A DNA stretch of 64,000 nt from Streptomyces sp. NBC_00459 (GTDB taxonomy: Bacteria; Actinomycetota; Actinomycetes; Streptomycetales; Streptomycetaceae), in contig NZ_CP107903.1 in the NCBI RefSeq assembly GCF_036013955.1, forward strand, positions 7,316,001 to 7,380,000, written 5' to 3'. This document shows, in pieces, positions 33,811 to 42,398 of this stretch. A program made the position numbers and the translations under genes. Every line of letters begins with the position of its first letter. The first letter of the stretch is position 1. The notes below the pieces were generated by a model. It was not told the origin of the DNA. It saw only the letters and a list, made by a program, of their open reading frames with translations, and made no database searches.

Positions 33811-34958
33811 CGAAGAACGACTGGTTGCGCTGGCCCTCCCAGGAGGCGCTCGGCCGCGAGGGAATCTCACGCAACCGCCGTCGGCTCGCCTGGGCCACCC
33901 GGATGCTGGTCCTCGGCACGCTGCTGTGGGGAGCCGTCAGCGGCAATCCGCCCCGGGGCCGGGACTCGGCTCTGGCCGTCGGCGGAGTCCTGCTCGCCGC
34001 GCTGCTCGCCTGGGCGCTCCACCGGACGACGTTCCAGCACAGACTGTGGCCCTCCCTGGCCCTCCTACTGCTGCTTCAAGGCCTCGCGGTCGCGGGCCAG
34101 GCCGCGGGCTTCCGGGTGCCGGCTCTCGTCCTGTGGTGCGGATGCGCGGTCACGGCCCTGGAAAGACTGCCCCTGTCGGCCGCTCTGCCCATGAGCATCG
34201 TGGCCCTCGGCTCGTACGCGGGGGTCAATGACGATCCCTTGCTCACCACGACCGTCACCAGCATCGGTCTCGCACTCGCCGGATACGTCCTGCGGCTCGA
34301 CGCCGAAGCACGCGGCAACGCCCAGCTGCTCCTCGCCCAGGAGCGGGCCGCACGGGCCGCCGAAGCGGAGTCGGCGGCGCTCGCGGAGCGCGCCCGGATA
34401 GCGCGGGAGATCCACGACGTACTGGCGCACAGTCTCTCGGCGCAGCTGGTGCACCTGGAAGCGGCCCGCCTGCTGATCGAGCGAGGCGCCGATCGGGACC
34501 GGATACTCGAACGGGTGGTGGCGGCGCGGGGGATGGCCCGCGACGGTCTGGCCGAGACGAGACAGGCCCTGTCCGCACTGAGGGGCGAGATGTCCCCGCT
34601 GGAGGACTACCTGAGTGAACTCGTCGACGCGACCGACGACGTGGGAGTCACCATTACGGGTGAGCGCAGACCACTGCCTGCGGAAGCCTCGCAGGCAGTG
34701 CGCCGGGTGGCGCAGGAAGCGCTGACGAATGTCCGCAAGCATGCTCCGGGCGCCAAGGTCCAGGTGAGGCTGGACTACAGCGAGCACCAAGTGACGCTGG
34801 ACGTACGGGACTCGGGCGGTTCGCCGGGCGAACTCACGGGGACGGGCGGCGGGTACGGTCTGCTGGGCATGCGGGAGCGTGCCGAGCTGCTGGGCGGTTC
34901 GCTCGATGCCGGGCCGGGGGAGAAGGGGTTCGTGGTGACGCTGAGGGTGCCGACATGA
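33807..34958 (+). CDS. NarL-type sensor histidine kinase
   Basis: A 383-residue kinase with about four or five N-terminal membrane helices (residues 30-165) and no large extracellular domain, so it probably senses within the membrane. The HisKA_3 phospho-acceptor is ARIAREIHDVLAHSLSAQL with the His near residue 206, followed by an HATPase domain with the N-box VAQEALTNVRKHAPGA and the G-box GGGYGLLGMRERAELLGG. The GTG start overlaps the DUF1453 stop. The response regulator gene overlaps its own stop by four bases, giving a three-gene operon. Confidence 0.93.
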   Translation: MTKNDWLRWPSQEALGREGISRNRRRLAWATRMLVLGTLLWGAVSGNPPRGRDSALAVGGVLLAALLAWALHRTTFQHRLWPSLALLLLLQGLAVAGQAAGFRVPALVLWCGCAVTALERLPLSAALPMSIVALGSYAGVNDDPLLTTTVTSIGLALAGYVLRLDAEARGNAQLLLAQERAARAAEAESAALAERARIAREIHDVLAHSLSAQLVHLEAARLLIERGADRDRILERVVAARGMARDGLAETRQALSALRGEMSPLEDYLSELVDATDDVGVTITGERRPLPAEASQAVRRVAQEALTNVRKHAPGAKVQVRLDYSEHQVTLDVRDSGGSPGELTGTGGGYGLLGMRERAELLGGSLDAGPGEKGFVVTLRVPT

Positions 34959-35638
34959 CGCGGGAGGCCGGCCCGAAGCTCGCGCGGGTCGTGGTCGCGG
35001 ACGACCAGACCGTCGTACGGGAAGGCATCGTGATGCTGCTCGGGCTGCTGCCCGGCATCGAGGTCGTCGGAGCGGCCGGAGACGGGGACGAGGCCGTGAG
35101 GCTCGCCGGTGAACTCGCGCCGGACGTGGTGCTGATGGATCTGCGCATGCCGCGCTGCGACGGTGTCGAGGCGACCCGGCGGATCAGGGCGGAGTACCCC
35201 GGGACGCAGGTCGTGGTGCTCACGACGTTCGCGGACGACGAGTCGCTGTTCCGTGCGCTGAAGGCGGGCGCGCGCGGCTATCTCACCAAGGATGCGGACG
35301 GTGACGAGATCGTCCGGGCGGTGCACAGCGTGCTGTCCGGGGACGCGGGGCTGGCGCCGAGCATCCAGCGGCGGCTCCTGGAGCGGCTGACGGAGCCGGA
35401 GAAGAAGCCTGCCGCGCCCGCCGAGCCGCCCGACGGGCTCACCACGAGGGAGACCGAGGTGCTGGTGCTGATCGCGGACGGCCTCAGCAACCAGGAGATC
35501 GCGCACCAACTGCATGTCTCCACAGCGACCGTGAAGACCCACATCAACAACCTCTTCGCCAAGACGGGAATCAAGGACCGTGCGCAGGCGGTGCGTTACG
35601 CCTACGGGAGGGGGTTGGTGCGGCCTCCCACGGGGTGA
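34955..35638 (+). CDS. NarL/LuxR-type response regulator
   Basis: A 227-residue regulator. The receiver (residues 10-125) holds the phospho-Asp in DVVLMDLRMPRCDG and the Lys in LTKDADGDE, and the LuxR helix-turn-helix (160-222) reads LTTRETEVLVLIADGLSNQEIAHQLHVSTATVKTHINNLF. It overlaps the kinase gene by four bases, so the two form a pair. Its likely operator is the TCCACCC cluster upstream of the operon, an inference. Confidence 0.94.
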   Translation: MTREAGPKLARVVVADDQTVVREGIVMLLGLLPGIEVVGAAGDGDEAVRLAGELAPDVVLMDLRMPRCDGVEATRRIRAEYPGTQVVVLTTFADDESLFRALKAGARGYLTKDADGDEIVRAVHSVLSGDAGLAPSIQRRLLERLTEPEKKPAAPAEPPDGLTTRETEVLVLIADGLSNQEIAHQLHVSTATVKTHINNLFAKTGIKDRAQAVRYAYGRGLVRPPTG

Positions 35639-35707
35639 ATCACCTAATGGGGTGAAGTCTGCGGAGAAGAAGAGTCGGGGATCTTCCCGTTCTGTCCATC
35701 CTTGGGC

Positions 35708-36274
35708 ATGCAGTCAAGCACCGGTCGCCCCAACAGACGCGGGGGCGGCCCTGAGAGTTCGGCCGAGACCCACGAAGGTCGTGACACCGTCCCGACCCAC
35801 GCGGGGGTGGGCGGGGACACCCGGTTCGACGACCCCTGGTACGACGCACTCGCCTCCGGCTGGGGTGAGTTGGACGGCACGGGTGCGCCCACCCCCCTTG
35901 TACCGCCCGCGCGCCAGGAGCAGGAGAGCCGGGGCGGTGGCGCGGCCGACGTCTATCTGGAGGTGCAGCGCAGCGCGGCCTTCCAGGAGGTGCGCAGTCG
36001 GTACAGGAGGTTCGTGATCCCCGGTGTCGCCATCTTCTTCTCCTGGTACGTGGGTTACGTGGTGACCGCGACCACTGCGCCCGGATTCATGGCCCGGCCC
36101 GTGGTGGGCGCGGTGAACGTGGCGATGTTGGCGGGACTCGGACAGTTCCTCACGACGTTCCTGTTCACCTGGGCGTACGCGCGACACGCACGGCTGCGCA
36201 GGGACCGGGCCGCGCTCGATCTGCGCTGGGACACCCAGGAACTGACGCGTGGCCTCAGAGGTGGTGGATCGTGA
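35708..36274 (+). CDS. DUF485 membrane protein
   Basis: A 188-residue protein. The N-terminal 85 residues are polar and disordered, and the DUF485 domain follows: RSRYRRFVIPGVAIFFSWYVGYVVTAT, then a second helix VNVAMLAGLGQFLTTFLFTWAYARHA. DUF485 proteins are typically encoded directly before acetate-type sodium symporters, and the stop overlaps the next GTG. It probably assembles with that transporter. Confidence 0.9.
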   Translation: MQSSTGRPNRRGGGPESSAETHEGRDTVPTHAGVGGDTRFDDPWYDALASGWGELDGTGAPTPLVPPARQEQESRGGGAADVYLEVQRSAAFQEVRSRYRRFVIPGVAIFFSWYVGYVVTATTAPGFMARPVVGAVNVAMLAGLGQFLTTFLFTWAYARHARLRRDRAALDLRWDTQELTRGLRGGGS

Positions 36275-37863
36275 CCGGCAACCATCAGATGCTGGCGCTG
36301 GTGCTGTTCAGCGCCTTCGTGGCCGTCACGCTGGCCATCACCACGTGGGTGAGCCGGCACCGGCAGGGCTCGGCGGAGGAGTTCTACGCGGGCGGCCGGC
36401 TCTTCTCCCCGATGGAGAATGGTTTTGCCATCGCGGGCGACTACATGTCGGCCGCGTCCTTCCTCGGCATCTCCGGCCTCATCGCGCTCTTCGGCTACGA
36501 CGGGCTGCTGTACTCGGTGGGATTCCTGGTGGCGTGGCTCGTCGTGCTGTTCCTGGTCGCCGAACTGGTGCGCAACTGCGGGCGGTTCACCCTGGCCGAT
36601 GTCGTCGCGTCGCGGATGCGTGAGCGGCCGGTGCGGATCGCCGCGGGAACTTCCTCGGTCACTGTGTCCGTTCTGTATTTGGTGGCGCAAATGGTGGGGG
36701 CGGGCAGCCTGGTCGCGCTGCTGCTGGGCGGGACGAGCGAGGCGGCGCAGTCCTGGACGGTGATCGCGGTCGGCGCGCTCATGGTGATCTATGTGTCGTT
36801 GGGAGGGATGCGGGCCACCACCTGGATCCAGATCGTCAAGGCGGTCCTGCTCATGGGCGGGGCGATCACGCTGACCGTGCTGGTGCTGCTGCGGTTCCAC
36901 GGCGACTTCGACCAGCTGCTGCGCACGGCGGCCGAGCGCAGTGGTCACGGTGACGCGTTCCTCGCCCCGGGGCTGAGGTACGGCGGTGACTGGACCTCGC
37001 GCTTCGACTTCATGAGCCTGGGGCTCGCCCTCGTACTGGGTACGGCCGGGCTGCCGCACATCCTCTCCCGCTTCTACACTGTGCCGACCGCCAGGGCCGC
37101 GCGCCGATCGGTCGTCTGGTCGATCGGACTCATCGGCGGCTTCTATCTGATGACGATCGTCCTCGGCTTCGGCGCGGCGGCGATCGTCGGACCGAAGGCC
37201 GTCCGCGGTTCGAACGCGGCCGGGAACACGGCGGTCCCCCTGCTGGCCCTCGATCTGGGCGGCGGAGCGGACTCCACAGGCGGAACGGTTCTGTTCGCGA
37301 TCGTCGCCGCCATCGCCTTCGCAACGATTCTCGCGGTGGTCGCAGGTATCACCCTCGCGTCCTCGGCGTCGGTGGCCCACGACCTGTACGCGTCGCTGCG
37401 TCGCCCGCGAGCCAAGCCGCGCAGTGAGGTGGCCGTGGCCCGCACTGCCGCGGTCGGCATCGGCGTGGTCGCGATCGCCCTCGGACTCCTGGCCCGTGAC
37501 CTCAATGTCGCCTTCCTGGTGGGCCTCGCCTTCGCCGTCGCGGCGTCCGCGAACCTGCCGGTGCTGCTCTACTCGTTGTTCTGGGGCGGCTTCACCACCC
37601 GGGGTGCGGTGTGGTCGGTGTACGGCGGGCTGATTCCGTCAGTCGTCCTCGTACTGCTGTCGCCCGTGGTGTCGGGCAGCCCCGAATCGCTGTTCCCGGG
37701 AGTGGACTTCCAGTACTTCCCGTTGCAGAACCCGGGCCTCGTCTCGATCCCGCTGGGATTCATCGCGGGCTGGCTCGGCACCGTGACCTCGGCGGAGGAT
37801 CCGGACGAGGCCAAGCACGCGGAGACCGAGGTGCGGTCACTCACGGGGGCGGGAGCTGTCTAG
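36271..37863 (+). CDS. Sodium:solute symporter, acetate-type (ActP-like)
   Basis: A 530-residue symporter with about 13 membrane helices, in the SSS family group of acetate/monocarboxylate permeases. Family signatures are GGRLFSPMENGFAIAGDYMSAASFLGISG near the N terminus, IYVSLGGMRATTWIQIVKA and GTAGLPHILSRFYTV. The gene overlaps DUF485 in the arrangement seen for acetate permeases, but lactate or pyruvate are also possible. It is followed by a bidirectional hairpin and a convergent response regulator gene. Confidence 0.9.
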   Translation: MTGNHQMLALVLFSAFVAVTLAITTWVSRHRQGSAEEFYAGGRLFSPMENGFAIAGDYMSAASFLGISGLIALFGYDGLLYSVGFLVAWLVVLFLVAELVRNCGRFTLADVVASRMRERPVRIAAGTSSVTVSVLYLVAQMVGAGSLVALLLGGTSEAAQSWTVIAVGALMVIYVSLGGMRATTWIQIVKAVLLMGGAITLTVLVLLRFHGDFDQLLRTAAERSGHGDAFLAPGLRYGGDWTSRFDFMSLGLALVLGTAGLPHILSRFYTVPTARAARRSVVWSIGLIGGFYLMTIVLGFGAAAIVGPKAVRGSNAAGNTAVPLLALDLGGGADSTGGTVLFAIVAAIAFATILAVVAGITLASSASVAHDLYASLRRPRAKPRSEVAVARTAAVGIGVVAIALGLLARDLNVAFLVGLAFAVAASANLPVLLYSLFWGGFTTRGAVWSVYGGLIPSVVLVLLSPVVSGSPESLFPGVDFQYFPLQNPGLVSIPLGFIAGWLGTVTSAEDPDEAKHAETEVRSLTGAGAV

Positions 37864-37875
37864 CGGGCGGCGATC

Positions 37876-37905
37876 TCACTGCCGTACGACGTCGTACGAC
37901 AGTGA
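37876..37905. terminator. Bidirectional terminator between symporter and regulator genes
   Basis: Two 15-base halves (37876-37890 and 37891-37905) are inverted copies with a single mismatch and form a hairpin, lying between convergent stops. Confidence 0.65.
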
Positions 37906-37921
37906 TGGGCAGGGAAGCGAC

Positions 37922-38614
37922 TCAGGGGGCCACCCATGCGTACCGGTGTTCGGGGCGGCCCGTGTCGCCGTACTTGAGGGAGAGGCGGAGGCGGCCCGCC
38001 TGTTCCAGATGGCGGAGGTAGCGCTGGGCCGTGGAGCGGCTCAGGCCCGTCTCGACGGCCACCTCGTGAGCGGAGAGCGGGTGGCCGGCGCGGTGGAGCA
38101 CGCCGCAGATGAGGTCCGTGGTCGGTTCCGAGTGGCCGCTCGGAAGGCCGGGGGACGAGGGGGCGGGCGGCGTGCGCAGGGCACCGAAGATCCGGTCGAC
38201 CTGTTCCTGGCCGGTGTGGCTCCGGTCCCCGACATGGTCGACGGTGCGGCGCAGGGCGGCGTAGGAGTCCAGACGGGTGCGCAACGCGGCGAAGGTGAAC
38301 GGCTTGACCAGATAGTGCAGCGCGCCCACGCGCATCGCGGCCTGGACGGTCACCACGTCGCTCGCCGCCGTGATCATGATGACGTCGGTGCAGTGGCCCT
38401 GCTCCCGCATGCGGTGAACGAGTTCCAGTCCCGTCTGGTCGGGCAGGTAGTGGTCGAGCAGGACCAGGTCGATGGTGCCCTGCTGCACGGCTGCCAGGGC
38501 CTGGGCCGCGGTGTGCGCGCGGGCGGCGACCCTGAATCCGGGAACCCTGCCCACGTACCTGGCGTTGATCTCTGCGACACGGAGGTCGTCGTCCACTACC
38601 AGGACGTCAATCAT
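37922..38614 (-). CDS. CitB/DcuR-type response regulator without its own kinase gene
   Basis: A 230-residue regulator. The receiver (3-118) has the phospho-Asp in DLVLLDHYLPDQTGL and the Lys in YLVKPFTFAALR, and the C-terminal winged helix (165-228) has LSAHEVAVETGLSRSTAQRYLRHLEQAGRLRL. It closely resembles the next regulator upstream (38828-39508), including the ending TGRPEHRYAWV, so the two arose by duplication. No kinase gene adjoins it; the nearest is the kinase at 39505. It is convergent with the acetate-type symporter, which it may control. Confidence 0.92.
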   Translation of the reverse strand: MIDVLVVDDDLRVAEINARYVGRVPGFRVAARAHTAAQALAAVQQGTIDLVLLDHYLPDQTGLELVHRMREQGHCTDVIMITAASDVVTVQAAMRVGALHYLVKPFTFAALRTRLDSYAALRRTVDHVGDRSHTGQEQVDRIFGALRTPPAPSSPGLPSGHSEPTTDLICGVLHRAGHPLSAHEVAVETGLSRSTAQRYLRHLEQAGRLRLSLKYGDTGRPEHRYAWVAP

Positions 38615-38712
38615 CGAGCCTCTCCCTCAGGGCCGACGAGCGGTCGGCCCGTGCGGTGAACCCGTGTTGCGGCTCCGCAGCTTCGGCGCACGGAACGAGC
38701 AGAACAGATTTT

Positions 38713-38735
38713 CGCAAGCAGAAGAACGGCTTGCG
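38713..38735. promoter_or_regulatory. Inverted repeat upstream of the orphan response regulator gene
   Basis: Perfect seven-base arms CGCAAGC and GCTTGCG with a nine-base spacer, about 100 bases before the regulator start in the 213-base gap between the two sister genes. A response-regulator operator is possible. Confidence 0.45.
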
Positions 38736-38827
38736 CCCCGAAGTCCGATGTTGTGGCATGCGCCATGTCTCCCGCCATCGAACAGCGAGGCGCGAGCAAG
38801 ATCTTCACAACTCCGCCGGGCTCGTTC

Positions 38828-39508
38828 TCAGGGACGGGTCGCCCACACATAACGGTGCTCAGGACGGCCCGCGTCACCGTACTTGAGGGTCAGCCTGGCC
38901 CGTCCCGTGCGCTCCAGCAGCTTCAGATAGCGTTGGGCGGTCTGGCGGCTCACCCCTGTCCGTTCGGCGATCTCCTGGGCGGAGAGGGGGCCTTCGGCGT
39001 TCACCAAGGCTCGGCGCACGAGCTCCGCGGTGGTGGGGGAGTGCCCCTTGGGCAGTTCGGGCTCGGGCCCGGAGGACAGGGCGCCGAAGATCCGGTCCAC
39101 CTCGGCCTGTTCGGCCTCGCCGCCGCCGTCGAGGGTGCGGCGCAGCTCCGCGTACGCCTCCAGCTTGGCGCGCAGCCCCGCGAACGCGAACGGCTTGACC
39201 AGATACTGCAATGCTCCCTGGCGCATCGCCGCCTGTACGGTCGACACGTCCCGGGCCGCCGTCACCATGATCACGTCGGTCTCGTGGCCGCGTCGGCGCA
39301 TCTCCTGGACGACCGAGAGGCCCGTGCCGTCGGGCAGGTAGTGGTCCATGAGGACGAGGTCGAGGTGAGGCAGTGCTTCCAACTGCCGCAGTGCCTCGGC
39401 CGCGCTGTGCGCCGCTCCCGCGACATGGAAGCCGGGCACCTTCTCCACATAGGCGGCGTTGACGCGCGCCACCCGGATGTCGTCGTCCACGACCAGGACC
39501 TCGATCAT
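38828..39508 (-). CDS. CitB/DcuR-type response regulator paired with the kinase
   Basis: A 226-residue regulator. The receiver begins MIEVLVVDDDIRVARVNAAY with the phospho-Asp in DLVLMDHYLPDGTGL and the Lys in YLVKPFAFAGLR; the C-terminal helix-turn-helix is LSAQEIAERTGVSRQTAQRYLKLLERTG. The ATG at 39508 overlaps the kinase stop by four bases and follows AGGAGGAG, so the two are co-translated. With the kinase it probably senses an external C4-dicarboxylate or citrate-type anion. Confidence 0.94.
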   Translation of the reverse strand: MIEVLVVDDDIRVARVNAAYVEKVPGFHVAGAAHSAAEALRQLEALPHLDLVLMDHYLPDGTGLSVVQEMRRRGHETDVIMVTAARDVSTVQAAMRQGALQYLVKPFAFAGLRAKLEAYAELRRTLDGGGEAEQAEVDRIFGALSSGPEPELPKGHSPTTAELVRRALVNAEGPLSAQEIAERTGVSRQTAQRYLKLLERTGRARLTLKYGDAGRPEHRYVWATRP

Positions 39509-41250
39509 CTCGACTCCTCCTGTGCGGCGGTGGCGCCGGTGGTCGTGGTGGTGGCCGGCGCCGGTGACGGCTCCGTGTCCGGGACACGCGTGTGTTCCGT
39601 CTCCGGGACGCGACTGTGCCGGGTTTCCGCCGCCGGGTCCGGCTCCACGAGGGCTTCCGGCAGTACGACGGTGAACTCCGCGCCCCCGCCCTCGGCCTCG
39701 TCCACGCGCGCGCTGCCACCCTGCCGCTCCGCGAGCCGGCGTACCAGGGGGAGCCCGATTCCGCGCTTGCCGTGTGCCGGGGGTTTCTTCGTGGACCACC
39801 CCTCCGTGAAGATCAACTCGCGCTGTTCCGCCGGGATTCCGGGCCCCGTGTCGCGCACCCGGAGGACCGCGGTCCGGCCCTCCGCGCGCAGTTCGACCTC
39901 CACGCGCGCGTGCACCGTGCCGGCGACGGCGTCCAGCGCGTTGTCGACCAGGTTGCCGACGACGGTGACCAGCCCCCTGGGATCGACCAGCCGGTCCGGG
40001 AGCAGCGTCCGGTCCGAGACCCACAGGGCGACACCGCGCTCCGCCGCCACGGTGGCCTTGCCGACCAGCAGCGCGGCGAGCAGCGGATCGCGGATCTTCT
40101 CGGCGATCTGCTCCGCGGTGGCCCGGTGATCGCCCACCACCTCGCCGATGAACTCCGCGGCGTCGTCGTACATCTCCAGTTCGAGCAGCCCCAGGAGCGT
40201 GTGCATGCGGTTGGCGTGTTCGTGGTCCTGGGCGCGCAGGGCGTCGAGCAGGCCGTGCGTGGAGTCGAGTTCGCGGCCGAGCTGTTCCAGTTCGGTGCGG
40301 TCGCGCAGGGTGGCGACGGCGCCGCCGTCGTCGGTGGGCATGCGGTTGGCGACCAGGACACGCTGTCCGCGCACGGTGAGCAGATCGGTTCCGGTCACAC
40401 GTCCGGCCAGCACGTCGGTCGTACGTCCGGAGCCGAGCGCCTCGTCCAGGGAGCGGCCGACAGCCTCCTCGCCGATACCCAGCAGGCGCTGTGCCTCGTC
40501 GTTGAGGAGCCGGACGCGGCCCGACCGGTCCAGGGCGACGACACCCTCGCGGATGCCGTGCAGCACCGCCTCGCGTTCCGCGAGCAGCGCCGCGATGTCG
40601 GAGAAGGCCAGGTCCCGGGTCTGTCGCTGCACCCTCCGTGAGATCAGCCAGGCGGCCAGGGCTCCCACAGCCATGGCACCGCCGGCGTAGGCGAGCAGTC
40701 CCGGAATCGCGTGGAACAGCAGAGCGCGCACGCTGTCGTACTCGATGCCGACCGAGACCGCCCCGACAACCTTGCCGTCGGTGTCACGCAGCGGAACTTT
40801 GCCGCGGGCCGAGCGGCCCAGGGTGCCGCTGTCGATCTCCATGACCTCCTTGCCCGCCAGGGCCTGGCGGGGGTCGGTGGAGACGACGCGGCCGATCTCC
40901 TTCGGATCCGTGTGCGACCAGCGCACGCCTCGCATGTCCATCACCACGACGTACTCGGCCCCGCTGGCCTTACGGATCCGCTCCGCCTCGGTCTGCACCG
41001 GCCCGTCGGCCGACGGACTGCTCCCCTGCAGGTCCTCGGCGATCTGCGGCTGGGCCGCGGTGGTCTGCGCGATTGCCAGCGCCCGGCGCATGGCCTGGTC
41101 GTCCAGCTGGTCGCTGAGCGGCGCGAGGAACAAACCGGTCGCGAGCACCGCGACTCCCGCGGCGATCGCCACCTGCATCAGCAGCACCTGCGAGAACATC
41201 CGCCGCGGCAGACCCAGGCGCAGGCGGCGAACAGGGGGAGTGGGGCTCAT
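39505..41250 (-). CDS. CitA/DcuS-type sensor histidine kinase
   Basis: A 581-residue membrane kinase. The layout is a first transmembrane helix (about 18-45), a periplasmic Cache-type sensor domain (about 50-175, with AEYVVVMDMRGVRWSHTDP), a second helix (about 180-205), a PAS domain (HGIREGVVALDRSGRVRLLN) and the SPOB-type phospho-acceptor RAQDHEHANRMHTLLGLLELE, followed by an HATPase with NLVDNALDAVAG and GIGLPLVRRLAE. The C-terminal 45 residues are Thr/Pro-rich. Three ATG/GTG starts are near; 41250 is preferred because TACCGT lies seven bases before it. Confidence 0.93.
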   Translation of the reverse strand: MSPTPPVRRLRLGLPRRMFSQVLLMQVAIAAGVAVLATGLFLAPLSDQLDDQAMRRALAIAQTTAAQPQIAEDLQGSSPSADGPVQTEAERIRKASGAEYVVVMDMRGVRWSHTDPKEIGRVVSTDPRQALAGKEVMEIDSGTLGRSARGKVPLRDTDGKVVGAVSVGIEYDSVRALLFHAIPGLLAYAGGAMAVGALAAWLISRRVQRQTRDLAFSDIAALLAEREAVLHGIREGVVALDRSGRVRLLNDEAQRLLGIGEEAVGRSLDEALGSGRTTDVLAGRVTGTDLLTVRGQRVLVANRMPTDDGGAVATLRDRTELEQLGRELDSTHGLLDALRAQDHEHANRMHTLLGLLELEMYDDAAEFIGEVVGDHRATAEQIAEKIRDPLLAALLVGKATVAAERGVALWVSDRTLLPDRLVDPRGLVTVVGNLVDNALDAVAGTVHARVEVELRAEGRTAVLRVRDTGPGIPAEQRELIFTEGWSTKKPPAHGKRGIGLPLVRRLAERQGGSARVDEAEGGGAEFTVVLPEALVEPDPAAETRHSRVPETEHTRVPDTEPSPAPATTTTTGATAAQEESR

Positions 41251-41257
41251 ACCCATG

Positions 41258-41263
41258 ACGGTA
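41258..41263 (-). promoter_or_regulatory. -10-like element of the CitA-like kinase gene
   Basis: Read leftward, TACCGT ends seven bases before the ATG at 41250. Confidence 0.4.
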
Positions 41264-41385
41264 CGGGGACGAGCGGCCTGTGCCGTAGTGGGGTGCGAAG
41301 TGGATCCCTTGATCAATGTGTGGACCGGCGTGACGGGGTGCTTGCCGGGTGGACCGCCGGCCGTGCGGGACGACGCCGAGTGCGG

Positions 41386-42324
41386 TCAGCGCGTCGGAGC
41401 CGTGGACGCCAGTTCGCGCACTGCCACCACGTCCATCCGCGCCGGCGAGCCCAACGCCGATCCGCAGCTCTCCGCGCGGGGCGGCAGCGAGGCACCCTGG
41501 GTCACTGCGACGCTCCACCTGCGTCCGTCCGTGTGGGCGACGGTCACCTCCCAGTACGGTGCCGAGCCGTCCGTCCGTACGACACTCAGCGCGTCCGCCG
41601 CGTATTCGCGCGCCGCCGAGCGGACGGCCAGTTCCGCGGCCTGTCCGGGGCGCTCCCAGGCGGAGCCGCCGCGGCAGCCCTCCACGACGACACGCCCTTC
41701 GCGCACACCCTGGAGGACCTCCTTGACGTGCGGGGCCTGGGCGCGGCCGTACGCGTATCCGTACGGCAGGACGAGCAGCGTCGGCGAGAAGCGGTGGCCG
41801 CCGAGGTGCGTGACCTCCCAGGCGCCCTCCACTCCGGAGGATGCCAGTTCGGCGGCGAGAGGGCGGCCGAGCAACGCGCAGCAGCGGTCGCGCTTGCCGT
41901 TGGTGCAGACGAGCGCCAGGGGGTCCCCGGTGTGGGCGCGCCCCTGGAGTGCGGCGTCGAAGGTCTGCGGGGCGCCCTTGCCGAGCGCGGCGAAGTCGAG
42001 GTCGAGCAGCTGCCCGGGGTCGCGGGTCGTGGCGCCGTGCAGCCAGACGTTCCCCGGCGTGGTGTGGGCCGCGTACACCTGTCGTGCGGCGGGTGTACCG
42101 AAGTCGGCGTGGCGGCCGGGGCGGCGGATCAGCGCGATCCGTACGCCGGTGCCCTCCGCGGCCTTCTCCAGGGCGCGGCCGAGTGAGGGGTCCAGGTGGC
42201 TCATGGTGAGCGCCTGGGCACCCCAGGGGCCCGGCTGTTCCAGCAGCAGCCACGTCCTCGCGGTCGCCGCGGTTCCCGCGATGGGCTCGTCGAGGTCCCG
42301 GGAGACGGTTGCGCACCTACTCAC
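41386..42324 (-). CDS. Sucrase ferredoxin family protein
   Basis: A 312-residue protein of the sucrase/ferredoxin-like family with a C-terminal thioredoxin-like [2Fe-2S] region. The cluster motif is VCTNGKRDRCCALLGRPLA and HLGGHRFSPTLLVLPYGYAYGR, which match the Apd1-like family, whose members bind an iron-sulfur cluster through Cys and His. The N terminus has TWLLLEQPGPWGAQAL. The GTG at 42324 has a -10-like TAGGCT seven bases before it, so the message is leaderless. An iron box overlaps that promoter, so the gene should be repressed when iron is abundant, suggesting a role in iron acquisition or reduction. Confidence 0.9.
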   Translation of the reverse strand: MSRCATVSRDLDEPIAGTAATARTWLLLEQPGPWGAQALTMSHLDPSLGRALEKAAEGTGVRIALIRRPGRHADFGTPAARQVYAAHTTPGNVWLHGATTRDPGQLLDLDFAALGKGAPQTFDAALQGRAHTGDPLALVCTNGKRDRCCALLGRPLAAELASSGVEGAWEVTHLGGHRFSPTLLVLPYGYAYGRAQAPHVKEVLQGVREGRVVVEGCRGGSAWERPGQAAELAVRSAAREYAADALSVVRTDGSAPYWEVTVAHTDGRRWSVAVTQGASLPPRAESCGSALGSPARMDVVAVRELASTAPTR

Positions 42325-42343
42325 AGAGGTGAGCCTAACCTGA
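42325..42343 (-). promoter_or_regulatory. Iron box (DmdR1/IdeR-type) over the sucrase ferredoxin promoter
   Basis: Read leftward the 19 bases are TCAGGTTAGGCTCACCTCT, against the Streptomyces DmdR1 consensus TTAGGTTAGGCTCACCTAA (16 of 19 identical). It abuts the start codon and covers the -10-like TAGGCT at 42337-42332, so bound repressor would exclude RNA polymerase. Confidence 0.8.
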
Positions 42344-42398
42344 CTTGGAGCGAGACGACTTCCAGCTGCGCGGAACGGGTGGTTCCGACGCTGTCGGG

